Assembly (NCBI GenBank): GCA_028715705.1
Contig: JAQURJ010000003.1
Location: 1-59,252 of the forward strand
DNA: 59,252 bases
Reading direction: 5' to 3'
Source: Phycisphaerae bacterium
GTDB lineage: Bacteria; Planctomycetota; Phycisphaerae; Sedimentisphaerales; Anaerobacaceae
Shown here piece after piece: positions 43,078 through 51,606 of the stretch (position 1 is the stretch's first letter; each line of letters opens with the position of its first letter). Under the pieces are notes generated by a model. The model ran no database searches. It was not told where the DNA came from and worked only from the letters and a program-made list of their open reading frames with translations. The translations under genes and the position numbers were made by a program.

Positions 43078-43572
43078 TCAATCTGTATCGAAAAGCCGCG
43101 GGTGAGCGATGTCTTTTGTGGTCTTTATGGTTTCACTTAATTCATCAAATAATTCATCCGCGTCCTTGAAATCGCGATATACGCTGGCGAAACGGATATA
43201 CGCGACTTTGTCAACGTCACGAAGATATTTTATTATGCTTTCTCCGATAAAGGTGCTCGGTACTTCCTTGTCGAACTTACGGAAGATATCTTCTTCGACT
43301 TTGTCGGTTATCTGCTGTATCTGTTCAGCCGAGATTGGCCTTTTGTAACAGGCCTTTTGAAGGCCGACAACTATTTTTTCGCGGTCATAGGGAACGCGGG
43401 AATCATCCTTTTTGACCACGCTGAGCTTGAAGCTTTCGCCGACCCTTTCGTAGGTGGTAAAACGCCGCTTGCAGGCAAGGCACTGGCGGCGTCTGCGAAT
43501 CGTACGCCCCGAGTCGCTTGAGCGGGAATCGACCACTCGGTCGCTATCTTCTTTGCAGAACGGGCACCTCAT
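43078..43572 (-). CDS. nrdR: Transcriptional repressor NrdR
   Basis: Represses ribonucleotide reductase genes according to (d)ATP status. 164 aa. Zinc ribbon MRCPFCKEDSDRVVDSRSSD and CLACKRRFTTYERVG, then an ATP-cone with SFKLSVVKKDDSRVPYDREKI (RvPYDREKI) to about residue 140. The C-terminal tail is a little longer than usual. It has its own promoter and precedes the ATP-cone protein. No ribonucleotide reductase genes are in the window. Confidence 0.95.
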   Translation of the reverse strand: MRCPFCKEDSDRVVDSRSSDSGRTIRRRRQCLACKRRFTTYERVGESFKLSVVKKDDSRVPYDREKIVVGLQKACYKRPISAEQIQQITDKVEEDIFRKFDKEVPSTFIGESIIKYLRDVDKVAYIRFASVYRDFKDADELFDELSETIKTTKDIAHPRLFDTD

Positions 43573-43615
43573 AGTCGCTTTTCCATTATTAACCCCAATA
43601 TCTCGTTAAATTTTG

Positions 43616-43643
43616 ATTTTATCGTCTATATATAGTATGTCAA
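43616..43643 (-). promoter_or_regulatory. nrdR promoter
   Basis: Minus strand: TTGACA (43643-43638), 16-base spacer, TAAAAT (43621-43616). It leaves a leader of about 37 bases before the nrdR ATG at 43572. Confidence 0.6.
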
Positions 43644-43744
43644 CACTTTTTGCAAGAAATTTTTACCGACTATTATCTGGCGGAAAGGCTCTAAATAAAA
43701 TCGCAGAAAGGCTTGAGGTGGGTTTTTTGCTCTTTTTGAGTGTG

Positions 43745-43795
43745 TCAGAGTCAAGCAGAACGCACCCAGAATCAGTCAGGGTTACTTGAACTGAA
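43745..43795 (-). repeat. Dispersed copy of the 21-bp-repeat sequence
   Basis: TCAGAGTCAAGCAGAACGCA then CCCAGAATCAGTCAGGGTTA closely follow the reverse complement of 19354-19390 (TCAGAGCAAATCAGAACGCA and CTCAGGGTAAATCAG). It lies in the pyk-nrdR spacer. Confidence 0.45.
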
Positions 43796-43814
43796 CGTGT
43801 TAATATTTATCGCT

Positions 43815-44846
43815 TTACAGCCTTGTAATGTTGCTCATCTCTTTCTCTGTGTATTTTATTATTTCGTTCATCATTATCACTGATTCGCAAGGGAATTTAC
43901 CTGCCGCTGTTTCTGCGCTTAACATTACAAAATTCGTACCGTCGATAATAGCGTTGGCCACGTCGGTGACTTCGGCGCGGGTGGGGCGGCTGTGCTCGGT
44001 CATATGCTCGAGCATCTGCGTAGCCGTAATAACGAATTTCTTTGCGCTATTACATTTTCTTATGATTCTTTTCTGTATCATTGGTATTTCGTAGATTGGT
44101 ACGGCTATTCCCATATCGCCTCGCGCAACCATGATTCCATCAGAAACCTCTATGATCTTGTCGATATTACCGATGGCTTCACGGCTCTCGATTTTGGCCA
44201 CGATTTTGCATTTGGCTAATTTAGGCTTGATAAGTTCGGCTGCCTCTTTAACATCCTTCGCGTCACGCACAAAAGACAGGGACACATAATCGACTCTTTG
44301 CTCGATTGCCAGCGCAATATCGAGCTTATCTTTTTCGGTCATTGCCTTAAACTCAAGTTTCACCCCCGGCATATTCACGCCTTTTCGCTCCTTCAATTCT
44401 CCGCCCTCGATCACCTCGGCCTTGATGCTGCGCATACTCGATTCTTTAGCCTTCAATATTATATTACCGTCGTCGATAAAAATATGCTGCCCTTTTTTAA
44501 CCTTACGCAGGTCACCATTATAATCAAACGGGATCACCTTTTCCCCAGTCTTTGCGGGGTCGTTTGTCAGCCAGAGCGTTTGCCGTTTTTTCAAGTCGAT
44601 GCTTTTTTTACCTTTGAAATGTCCGATGCGAATACGAAAACCTTCCAGATCAGCCATGATCTTTATCGCCCGCCGATACTTCTGATTAAGCTTTCGCACT
44701 ATCTCTATCCGCTGCAAATGCTCTTTATGAGTTCCGTGCGAGAAATTCAGCCGCACCACATCCAGCCCCGCTGCAAACATTTTTCTAAGAGTTGTATAAT
44801 CCGAGCTTGCCGGCCCAAGCGTGGCGATAATTTTTGTTTTTGGCAT
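43815..44846 (-). CDS. pyk: Pyruvate kinase, C-terminally short form
   Basis: Converts phosphoenolpyruvate and ADP to pyruvate and ATP. 343 aa, versus about 470-480 for typical enzymes. The A and B domains are present: TLGPASSDYTTLRKMFAAGL, RLNFSHGTHKEH, VAKIESREAIGNIDKI, GIMVARGDMGIAVP and ATQMLEHMTEHSRPTRAEV, with catalytic Lys, Glu, Asp and Thr. It ends after IIKYTEKEMSN, so the C domain, which carries the allosteric site and much of the tetramer interface, is missing. The clean stop and intact motifs argue for a natural short form. Confidence 0.92.
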   Translation of the reverse strand: MPKTKIIATLGPASSDYTTLRKMFAAGLDVVRLNFSHGTHKEHLQRIEIVRKLNQKYRRAIKIMADLEGFRIRIGHFKGKKSIDLKKRQTLWLTNDPAKTGEKVIPFDYNGDLRKVKKGQHIFIDDGNIILKAKESSMRSIKAEVIEGGELKERKGVNMPGVKLEFKAMTEKDKLDIALAIEQRVDYVSLSFVRDAKDVKEAAELIKPKLAKCKIVAKIESREAIGNIDKIIEVSDGIMVARGDMGIAVPIYEIPMIQKRIIRKCNSAKKFVITATQMLEHMTEHSRPTRAEVTDVANAIIDGTNFVMLSAETAAGKFPCESVIMMNEIIKYTEKEMSNITRL

Positions 44847-44977
44847 ATATTGCTTTCAAAAAATAAAACTCACAAATGCAATTTTGCGGCGTGATTGTAA
44901 ACGAAAATTATCACCGATGCCAATAGAAATAGCGGTGTGACTGGCTGATTGCGATTTTGAGCGTTATTGGTGGATGA

Positions 44978-45793
44978 TTAAACCTCTAATTCCGCCCACT
45001 TGCTTTGCCACGAACCAATCCCGTCCCACCATATTTCGAGCATTTCGGCTGGTTGCGGATCGCTGTATTTTTGCCGGTATTTTTCCAGCGCCAGATCGTG
45101 CATTTTCTTCATACAGCCAAGCCCTCCCATCTGCCACGCCTTCACCCCGTATTCTATCGCTTGCATTCGGCATTCTTCCGCCCACTCCTGCGAAGCGAAC
45201 AGTTCGCATAATTCGTTTGCCGCAGGCTCGAGCCTTTTCTGCCACACCTGTTCCTCAATGATACTGTCGGCCTCAAGCTGGGCAAGGAGTCTTTCGTTGG
45301 CCTCCTGACGTTTTCTGTTTTCGGCCCTTATCATCTCGATACGCTGTTGACGCAGTTTCCTGCTCGAAGGCAGATACATTTCACCGGTCTGCAAAAGAGG
45401 ATCCGCCACTACCCATGTAAAGAATGTCATAAACAGACTGCCCATTACAAGTGTCAACAGATATTGATATGCGTTATATGTATTCGTTGCGATAATGGAG
45501 CCAAGGATTGCTCCGAGCAGCGGCGCGGCGTCGTAGAATACAAGATAATACGGCGATGTCGTCAGCGGATGTTCCTCGGCGGCAACTCGTTTTCCTGCCC
45601 GCAAGGTGCTGAAAAATTGCAGGCTCACCACCATTATGATGATTATAACCGAATAACCGGACAGCGGGATGACTATCCACCACCGCTGTCCGCTCTGTTT
45701 CATCGCTGCAAAAGCCAAAATAAACGCGCTGAAGAAGAACCAAATTATTCCCGCCAAATGCAACAGTTTTAGTGTATGTCGCGTATTCATCAT
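44978..45793 (-). CDS. Multi-pass membrane protein of unknown function
   Basis: 271 aa. Four hydrophobic segments: LHLAGIIWFFFSAFILAFAA, IVIPLSGYSVIIIIMVVSL, DAAPLLGAILGSIIA, and YLLTLVMGSLFMTFFTWVVA; then a charged coiled-coil tail (RKLRQQRIEMIRAENRKRQE) and a cytoplasmic end with several Trp and Cys residues. I do not recognise the family. It lies 11 bp downstream of the Wza-like gene on the same strand, hinting at a link with surface polysaccharide. Confidence 0.6.
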   Translation of the reverse strand: MMNTRHTLKLLHLAGIIWFFFSAFILAFAAMKQSGQRWWIVIPLSGYSVIIIIMVVSLQFFSTLRAGKRVAAEEHPLTTSPYYLVFYDAAPLLGAILGSIIATNTYNAYQYLLTLVMGSLFMTFFTWVVADPLLQTGEMYLPSSRKLRQQRIEMIRAENRKRQEANERLLAQLEADSIIEEQVWQKRLEPAANELCELFASQEWAEECRMQAIEYGVKAWQMGGLGCMKKMHDLALEKYRQKYSDPQPAEMLEIWWDGIGSWQSKWAELEV

Positions 45794-45804
45794 ATTTGAA
45801 ATAT

Positions 45805-46536
45805 TTATTTAGCCGCGGCTGGGGCGATATTTACTGTGCTGAACGCCCGTCCTACCGGCCTTAGGAACTCTTCGATAGTCATAGCTATGCGGGCAAGCAC
45901 GGTTGGCGGCACATAAATAATATCGCCTTCCTGCAGCAGGACGTTTTTACTGGTGTCGCCGCGCATTATCATATCTTTGTAATTAACCTCGAATATCTTT
46001 GGGGCCACGTCTTTATTCGCCGACGGGCGGATTATCTGTGTCCTCTTGCTCCAGGCGAGTATGTTGGGACGAGCCTCGGCTATTCCCTTCAGAACTGTAT
46101 CGCGTCCGGTATATGGCTTAGGCCCCTCGTAATAAACCTCGCCGACCACATAGTACCATTTGCTTTCAAACACACTTATCTTGACGGCTATCGGATTTTC
46201 GCCGGTCAGGGCATAAAGCATAATAGCTTTTTCACGGATAACGTCTGCCAGTTCCTTGGGTGTGCGGCCTGCCGCTTTTACCTCCCCGATACCTTCGAAA
46301 GTGACCATCCCGTCAGGACGGATTTTTTGTATCTGCAGGTGGATTTCCGGCACAGCCGTACATTGGATCTCGATCTCGTCGGGCGGCTGGAGGATATAGC
46401 TGTCGCTTGTTACGTCCACAGCTTCCGGACGCGTAAATGCCTGTATGTCTTCAGGATTGGACATAAAACAGCCCTGCGCCATAAACAACACACCTGCCAG
46501 AATGATTGATAGAAGTACTACTTTACTTTTTTTCAT
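45805..46536 (-). CDS. Polysaccharide export lipoprotein (Wza-like)
   Basis: An outer-membrane export component of the poly_export family. 243 aa. Signal peptide with lipobox LFMAQGC near residue 23, then LQPPDEIEIQCTAVPEIHLQ with QIQKIRPDGMVTFEGIGEVK and TPKELADVIREK. The C-terminal VLLQEGDIIYVPPTVLA matches the second repeat of the family. It is short, without the extra SLBB domains of E. coli Wza. No glycosyltransferases or Wzc kinase lie nearby, so the capsule operon is not here. Confidence 0.85.
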   Translation of the reverse strand: MKKSKVVLLSIILAGVLFMAQGCFMSNPEDIQAFTRPEAVDVTSDSYILQPPDEIEIQCTAVPEIHLQIQKIRPDGMVTFEGIGEVKAAGRTPKELADVIREKAIMLYALTGENPIAVKISVFESKWYYVVGEVYYEGPKPYTGRDTVLKGIAEARPNILAWSKRTQIIRPSANKDVAPKIFEVNYKDMIMRGDTSKNVLLQEGDIIYVPPTVLARIAMTIEEFLRPVGRAFSTVNIAPAAAK

Positions 46537-46994
46537 TTTTCTGCTCCTTTCAGATTAACCATTACACATTAAAAAAATCCGCATTTTCAAATCGAATAAT
46601 ATCTCGATTTCGCGATGCGCAAAATCAGCTAACATACCACTTTTGTTATAGGGAAAATGCTGTATAATGGATAAGCAACAGCCGGATACTTGCAGACTAC
46701 CCTAATAAACGGGTCGTTTTAAGACGGATTTCTTGAAAATTATACCCTCTGAAGTTTCCATCAAAAGTTCGCCCGAACGGATGAAAAATCAAAAAAAACA
46801 AGAAATAAAGGACAAGATATGTCGTATTATTTGCTATTTAAAAGATAATTTTTGGCGGCCATTTTTATTTATCTAACTCCATATTGTTAAAAGCTTTACG
46901 AACAGCAAAAAGCGGCGGCTGTAGGATGTTTTTCCGATAGGTCGTCCCTAATTTAATTGACTTCTCTTTTTCATAGCTATATAATGAACCGCTT
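46537..46994. other. 458-bp divergent gap, Wza-like gene to folC
   Basis: It contains the folC promoter at its right edge. A TATAAT-like TGTATAATGG near 46660 could be part of another promoter but has no good -35 box. No gene, RNA or repeat was recognised in the remainder. Confidence 0.5.
46957..46985 (+). promoter_or_regulatory. folC promoter close to the start codon
   Basis: TTGACT (46957-46962), 17-base spacer, TATAAT (46980-46985); the ATG of folC is only 9 bases beyond the -10 box, so the mRNA would start at about 46992 with 0-3 leader bases. Confidence 0.6.
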
Positions 46995-48419
46995 ATGACC
47001 AAGACGATAAAAGCGACAAAAAAGGCGGCGAAAAAGACAAGTTCTTCAAAAAATGCGAAAGTGAAGAGCAAGCGGACTTTTTCTACCTATGAGGCAGCCT
47101 ATAAATATCTCTGCGAACGTACCGATTACGAGAAGGAACGACACGTCCGTTATAATGTGAGCACTTTTGACCTGAATAGGATGGAAAAATTGCTCGCCCA
47201 GCTCGGAAATCCGCAAAAGAAAATACCTATGGTTCATATCGCAGGTACCAAGGGCAAAGGTTCGACCGCCACAATGCTCGCAAAAATGCTTGAAGCTAAC
47301 GGATACAGTGTCGGACTATACACGTCACCTCATCTATTGCACCTCCATGAGAGAATCGTCGTTAATTCTACGATGGTCACAGAGGGCGAAATGGTGGAGC
47401 TGATGAACCGTATCCATGCGCCGGTCGAAAAAGTCGCAAAAACCGACCCGCCCAGCTTTTTTGAGATTATGACGGCGCTTGCGTTCTTATATTTTGCCGA
47501 CCGTAAGGTTGACGTCGCGGTTATCGAAACAGGTCTTGGCGGCAGACTCGACTGCACAAATGTCATCGAGCCAAAAGTCGTCGGCATCACAAGCCTCAGT
47601 CTTGACCACACCCTCCAGCTTGGCGGCACCATCGAAAAGATCGCTGCCGAAAAGGCGGGAATTTTCAAGAAGGGCGTTCCGATTGTTACCGTAGCTCAGC
47701 ATCCTGCCGCACTTACTGTCCTCAGGCAAAAGGCGCTTGAACTCGAATCGCCTTTGAGTATTACCGGAAAGGATATAGATTTTTCGTATCGGTTTGAGGC
47801 CTCCCGTGAATACGGCCCGCATACACGGATTTGCCTGACCACGCCGACCAGCAAGTTTGAGCATCTTCGCGTCCCTCTACACGGTACCCATCAGGCTATA
47901 AACTGCGGTCTGGCTCTGGCTATGCTGGACAAACTTCAGAATATCGGCTTTAAAATAGATTTGGAAAAGGCCAAACAGGGCCTCAGCGAAGTTTCTCTCG
48001 CGGGCCGTATGGAAATGATTTGCACTGACCCGCGGGTCATGATTGATGCCGCTCACAATGCTTCAAGTATCCACGCACTTGTCCACGCCATCGGCCAGAA
48101 TGTCCCCTACGATTCGCTGGTAGTGGTCTTCGGATGCAACAGGGATAAGGATATTCGCGGAATGATGCAGCAACTTCAATATGGAGCCGACAAAGTGATA
48201 TTCACCCGCAGCGCTTCGGCAAGAGCCGCTTCTCCGCATGACCTGGCAGAGGTATATAATGAAGTTTGCGGCAAGATGTGCCAGACATCGAGCAGCCTCG
48301 GTGAAGCGCTTCTATTGGCAAAAAATGCTGTCGACAAAGAGGACCTGATCTGCATTACCGGCAGCTTCTACCTCATCGGCCAGGCCAAGGCACGTTTCAT
48401 GCTAAAACCCGTCCATTAG
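46995..48419 (+). CDS. folC: Folylpolyglutamate/dihydrofolate synthase
   Basis: Adds glutamate to folate (and/or forms dihydrofolate from dihydropteroate); Mur-ligase superfamily. 474 aa, about 45 longer than usual because of a Lys/Ala/Ser-rich N-terminus (KATKKAAKKTSSSKNAKVKS). The P-loop VHIAGTKGKGSTATMLAKML is near 91-110, SYGLGGRLDCTNVI-like motif GLGGRLDCTNV near 180, and SLDHTLQLG; C-terminal MIDAAHN. The ATG has no Shine-Dalgarno and lies almost on the transcription start. Confidence 0.93.
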   Translation: MTKTIKATKKAAKKTSSSKNAKVKSKRTFSTYEAAYKYLCERTDYEKERHVRYNVSTFDLNRMEKLLAQLGNPQKKIPMVHIAGTKGKGSTATMLAKMLEANGYSVGLYTSPHLLHLHERIVVNSTMVTEGEMVELMNRIHAPVEKVAKTDPPSFFEIMTALAFLYFADRKVDVAVIETGLGGRLDCTNVIEPKVVGITSLSLDHTLQLGGTIEKIAAEKAGIFKKGVPIVTVAQHPAALTVLRQKALELESPLSITGKDIDFSYRFEASREYGPHTRICLTTPTSKFEHLRVPLHGTHQAINCGLALAMLDKLQNIGFKIDLEKAKQGLSEVSLAGRMEMICTDPRVMIDAAHNASSIHALVHAIGQNVPYDSLVVVFGCNRDKDIRGMMQQLQYGADKVIFTRSASARAASPHDLAEVYNEVCGKMCQTSSSLGEALLLAKNAVDKEDLICITGSFYLIGQAKARFMLKPVH

Positions 48420-48450
48420 GCAAGCTGACACTTTACCTTTTGTACTTTTC

Positions 48451-48480
48451 TTGTCATTCCGGCGAAAGTAGGAATCCAGA
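48451..48480. repeat. Intergenic repeat (TCATTCCGGCGAAAG type)
   Basis: TTGTCATTCCGGCGAAAGTA followed by GGAATCCAG, between the convergent folC and murG genes. A common short repeat. The bases downstream (48550-48600) are a degenerate AAACGG-rich tract. Confidence 0.45.
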
Positions 48481-48603
48481 TTTTTTTCTATTTTTCTCGT
48501 CCCAGCGGGACGCCCGGCACAGCACGCGGCACAACGAACAAACACAAACAAAAACGGTAAAAAACGAAATAAAACGAAAAAAAACGGCTGAAAACGGAAC
48601 TTT

Positions 48604-49707
48604 TTACGCATCCGTCAAAAGCATTTGAGCTATTCTCGCAGCCGCATCCGGCTTGGCCGCAAGCCGGCAATTATCTTTCATCTCATTGCGTAAATCATTG
48701 TCTTTCAAGAGGATACTTAATTCCTCCCACAGCCACTCTTGTCTATCCTGCTGGTCAGCCAAATCGTCAACTATCACAGCCGCACCAACATCCACCAATT
48801 TCCCCGCGTTGCGGTACTGGTGTCTGTCCTTATGATATGGATACGGCATGCAGATACTCGGCACGCCGCAAGTGGCGTATTCGGAGACACTTACGGCACC
48901 GCTCCGCCCGATTACGATGTCGGCTGCGCTCAACAAATCCGCCATTTCATCCCAGTAATCCAGTACCCGTACCTCTATTTTCGCCCCTTCCCAACCCGCC
49001 TTAACAGCTTCAAAATTGCGTTTCCCAGCCAGATGCACCACCTGCCAGCCTTCCGCAAAATCGTCCAATTGCGTTTTTAGCCCTAATATCGCCTCATTTA
49101 CTCGCACCGCACCGCTGGACGCACCGGTTATCAAGAGTATTTTCTTATCCGCATCCAGCCCAAGTGTTTCTATAACTCTTTGTGGCATAGGGTTTTGGAA
49201 CTGCTCCCGCAGCGGACATCCAGCCGCCACCACATCGGATTTTTTGAAGTATTCCCGCGTATCCTCGAACTGTACAAAAACCCTTTTAGCCCATCGGCTA
49301 AGCAGTTTATTAGCCTTCCCAGGCACGATATCAACGTTTATCAGCGAATAGCCGATACCCGCCCGCTTCGCTGACCAGCATACAGGAACTGCCACAAACC
49401 CCCCAATACCAATAACTTGCGCATTTTTATATTCGCCAAATTTTTCTTTCGCAGCCGAGCAGTTTGCCCGCAGCGATCTTAACAATTCCCACAGCCGTTT
49501 CGGATGCAGCGAGAACGCCTTTGCCGGCAGGGGGGTGAATGCAAATCCGCTTCCGGTAAGTATTTGCGAATCAATAGGCCGGTCGCTGCAAAAGAAATGA
49601 ATGTTCGCTTCGGGTGCAAGCTGCCGCAATTTCTCCGCCACCGCCAGCCCAGGATAAATATGTCCCCCCGTCCCACCACCAGCAAAGATAAATGCTTTAC
49701 TGCTCAT
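48604..49707 (-). CDS. murG: UDP-N-acetylglucosamine-undecaprenyl-PP-MurNAc-pentapeptide transferase
   Basis: Transfers GlcNAc to lipid I to make lipid II. GT28, 367 aa. FAGGGTGGHIYPGLAVAEKL near 8-27; GIGGFVAVP, LITGASSGA at the C-domain start, GRSGAVSVSEYATCGVPSICMPYP with the UDP-GlcNAc site, and KLVDVGAAVIV. It overlaps ftsW by 11 bp. It sits on the strand opposite to the rest of the cell-wall genes. Confidence 0.94.
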   Translation of the reverse strand: MSSKAFIFAGGGTGGHIYPGLAVAEKLRQLAPEANIHFFCSDRPIDSQILTGSGFAFTPLPAKAFSLHPKRLWELLRSLRANCSAAKEKFGEYKNAQVIGIGGFVAVPVCWSAKRAGIGYSLINVDIVPGKANKLLSRWAKRVFVQFEDTREYFKKSDVVAAGCPLREQFQNPMPQRVIETLGLDADKKILLITGASSGAVRVNEAILGLKTQLDDFAEGWQVVHLAGKRNFEAVKAGWEGAKIEVRVLDYWDEMADLLSAADIVIGRSGAVSVSEYATCGVPSICMPYPYHKDRHQYRNAGKLVDVGAAVIVDDLADQQDRQEWLWEELSILLKDNDLRNEMKDNCRLAAKPDAAARIAQMLLTDA

Positions 49708-50908
49708 TAGTTAACAACCCTTTTGTGTCCTCGTTAGTTTTTGCTATATTCATCAGTATTCCAACAGCAGCGGCGGAGAGCAGCATGCTTGTCCCGCCAG
49801 CGCTTACGAACGGCAGGGGGATTCCCTTTGTCGGCAGGACCACCGTTACCACTCCGATATTCAAGGCCGCTTGTACCGCTATCGCCAGCACAATACCAGC
49901 GGCAAGCAATCGTCCGAAACCGTCCTTGCACCTGATTACCACAATCAGCCCCAGCCATATAAATATCAAAAACAGCAAAATTACCGTTGCCGCACCGACA
50001 AAACCCATCTCCTCACAGATGATCGCGAAGATAAAATCGGTCGTATCCTCCGGCAGATGCCCATACTTACAGATACCGTTGCCAAGTCCCTTTCCCCACA
50101 ATCCGCCCGAACCGATGGCTATCAACGACTGATTCGCCTGATATGCAGCCGAGCCTGCCAATTCCTGCGGGTTCAAAAACGCTTGTATTCGTTTGATTCG
50201 GGTTGGCGAACTGACTATCGCGGCTATAAACGCCGCCGCCCCAAACGGAACCGGCAACAGAATATGCCACCACTTTGCCCCCGCGATTATCAGTAGCAAA
50301 AACGCCAAAAGACAAATAAACGCAGCTGTGCCAAAGTCCTCGACGATTACCAACCCCGCAATGACACCTATTACAGCCATTAGCGGCACAAACCGCTTCC
50401 AGAATATCCCAAGGCTGTCCCTGTATCGCCAGCAGAACCCGGCTGTGAAGAAAATGGAACACCACTTTGCAAGTTCCGAAGGCTGAAAGCTGATATTGAT
50501 CGGACCAGCCGGTATATTCATCCATCGGTAATGTTGGTTAATGCATGGCACAAGCGACGGTAGCGTGACGACAAACCGCTGGCTGGTAACTATTACAAGT
50601 AAAATCGCGCTCACCGCCAATAGCCACGTCGCAGCCGACCGCGATAAACCTTTTTCCAAGCTCAATGTACGGTAGTCGAAATAGGAAAATGAATAAAGTA
50701 TTGTCGTAGCGAGCGGAAAGAATATTATCTGCCGAAGACCTGGGAATTGATAGAATCGCCGCAGATCGAAATTCTGCCGCACAGTTACCCCTGCACTGAA
50801 GACGAACACCGTGCCTATTGCCATCAGGATAATTACGACCATTGCTATGCGCTCAGCCAGACGGTCTTGCGATGATTTACAGGATGTTAACACGGATTCA
50901 GATTCCAT
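49697..50908 (-). CDS. ftsW: Lipid II polymerase FtsW (SEDS family)
   Basis: 403 aa with about ten hydrophobic segments (e.g. IVILMAIGTVFVFSAGVTV, FFPLATTILYSFSYF). SEDS motifs include PSELAKWCSIFF and the Asp-containing loop WRYRDS, the SLIAIGSGGLWGKGLGNG stretch near 268-285, EEMGFVGAATVILLF and PTKGIPLPFVSAGGTS. It works with FtsI-type PBPs in septal peptidoglycan synthesis. It is the first gene of an ftsW-murG unit divergent from mraZ. Confidence 0.93.
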   Translation of the reverse strand: MESESVLTSCKSSQDRLAERIAMVVIILMAIGTVFVFSAGVTVRQNFDLRRFYQFPGLRQIIFFPLATTILYSFSYFDYRTLSLEKGLSRSAATWLLAVSAILLVIVTSQRFVVTLPSLVPCINQHYRWMNIPAGPINISFQPSELAKWCSIFFTAGFCWRYRDSLGIFWKRFVPLMAVIGVIAGLVIVEDFGTAAFICLLAFLLLIIAGAKWWHILLPVPFGAAAFIAAIVSSPTRIKRIQAFLNPQELAGSAAYQANQSLIAIGSGGLWGKGLGNGICKYGHLPEDTTDFIFAIICEEMGFVGAATVILLFLIFIWLGLIVVIRCKDGFGRLLAAGIVLAIAVQAALNIGVVTVVLPTKGIPLPFVSAGGTSMLLSAAAVGILMNIAKTNEDTKGLLTNEQ

Positions 50909-51090
50909 TCTTGGTTTATCGGCTGCTCCGCAGCCGTTCGCTAAAAATTACCTTCTCATAACCGTTAAGTCAACAGGTCATTGCCGGATGAAGCAAAATT
51001 CCTGTTTTAACACAGGAAATTGCTCAAATTAGTTTTCTCAACAAACGAAGTACTTGAGCCGGCGTACCAATTAACAAAGGAGGTGTTAAA

Positions 51091-51330
51091 ATGCATCCGA
51101 CATTAACATTACATAACTGGACACATCATCTCGCCGAGGTTTTTCAGAGATTTGAAACAAAAATGGGGCAATTGGTTCGCGACTGGCGATTCTGGTTCTT
51201 TGTGGGGCTGGCAGTTCTTTACATTTCGCTGTTGGTGATGGCCATATTGTGGGGGCGAAACACGCCGCCTGAAGGAGCCAGACCAGTGGAACCTATTTAT
51301 CTTTATGGCCCGATGTATCCTGGATATTAA
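51091..51330 (+). CDS. Small single-pass membrane protein
   Basis: 79 aa, AAAGGAGG upstream. MHPTLTLHNWTHHLAEVFQRFE is amphipathic; the membrane helix is FWFFVGLAVLYISLLVMAIL; then a Pro- and Tyr-rich tail (EGARPVEPIYLYGPMYPG). Unrecognised. Its place, between ftsW and mraZ, may point to a division or envelope role, but there is no direct evidence. Confidence 0.55.
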   Translation: MHPTLTLHNWTHHLAEVFQRFETKMGQLVRDWRFWFFVGLAVLYISLLVMAILWGRNTPPEGARPVEPIYLYGPMYPGY

Positions 51331-51532
51331 TTTTGTCTGATCGCGTTTCGTGTTCTGGGGCAGGGGGGGAGTGTAGTTTTTTTTTATTTTTTTATTTTTT
51401 TTTTTCGTCCATTAATTTGGGGATGGTCAGATAAAATCTTTATTTTTCACGAGCAGAAGCGGCTTTTCTTGTCGTTTTACTTGCGTTCGTAGGCGGATTG
51501 ATTTGGAAGTGATTAAAAAATTTATAAAATAG
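51331..51532. other. T-rich spacer upstream of mraZ
   Basis: It contains poly-T tracts (about 51375-51408) after the small membrane protein gene; there is a G-rich stretch but no clear hairpin. The tracts might aid termination. Nothing else is recognised. Confidence 0.35.
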
Positions 51533-51560
51533 TTGACATGGTGGGTGGAAGTGGTAATAT
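51533..51560 (+). promoter_or_regulatory. mraZ promoter with MraZ-box-like repeats
   Basis: TTGACA (51533-51538), 16-base spacer, TAATAT (51555-51560). TGG-containing repeats GTGGGTGGAAGTGG lie in the spacer and AAGTGGAATA and AAAGTGGGAA downstream. MraZ binds tandem TGGG boxes at about 10-bp intervals, so autoregulation is plausible. Confidence 0.55.
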
Positions 51561-51606
51561 TTCCCATAAGTTTTGAACTAAGTGGAATAAAAGTGGGAAC
51601 AATTCC

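Noticed and set aside
44978-45261. Short frames on both strands at the start of the membrane protein gene
   Set aside because: They are shadows of the real minus-strand gene 44978-45793, whose transmembrane pattern is convincing.
46620-46740. Possible riboswitch or promoter in the Wza-folC gap
   Set aside because: One TATAAT-like box lacks a good -35 box, and no stem resembling a known riboswitch could be drawn by eye.
48488-48611. Degenerate A/C-rich tract near murG considered as a CRISPR or tandem repeat array
   Set aside because: Units such as AAACGG vary in length and spacing, with no constant repeat and no spacers. Considered low-complexity DNA after a repeat.
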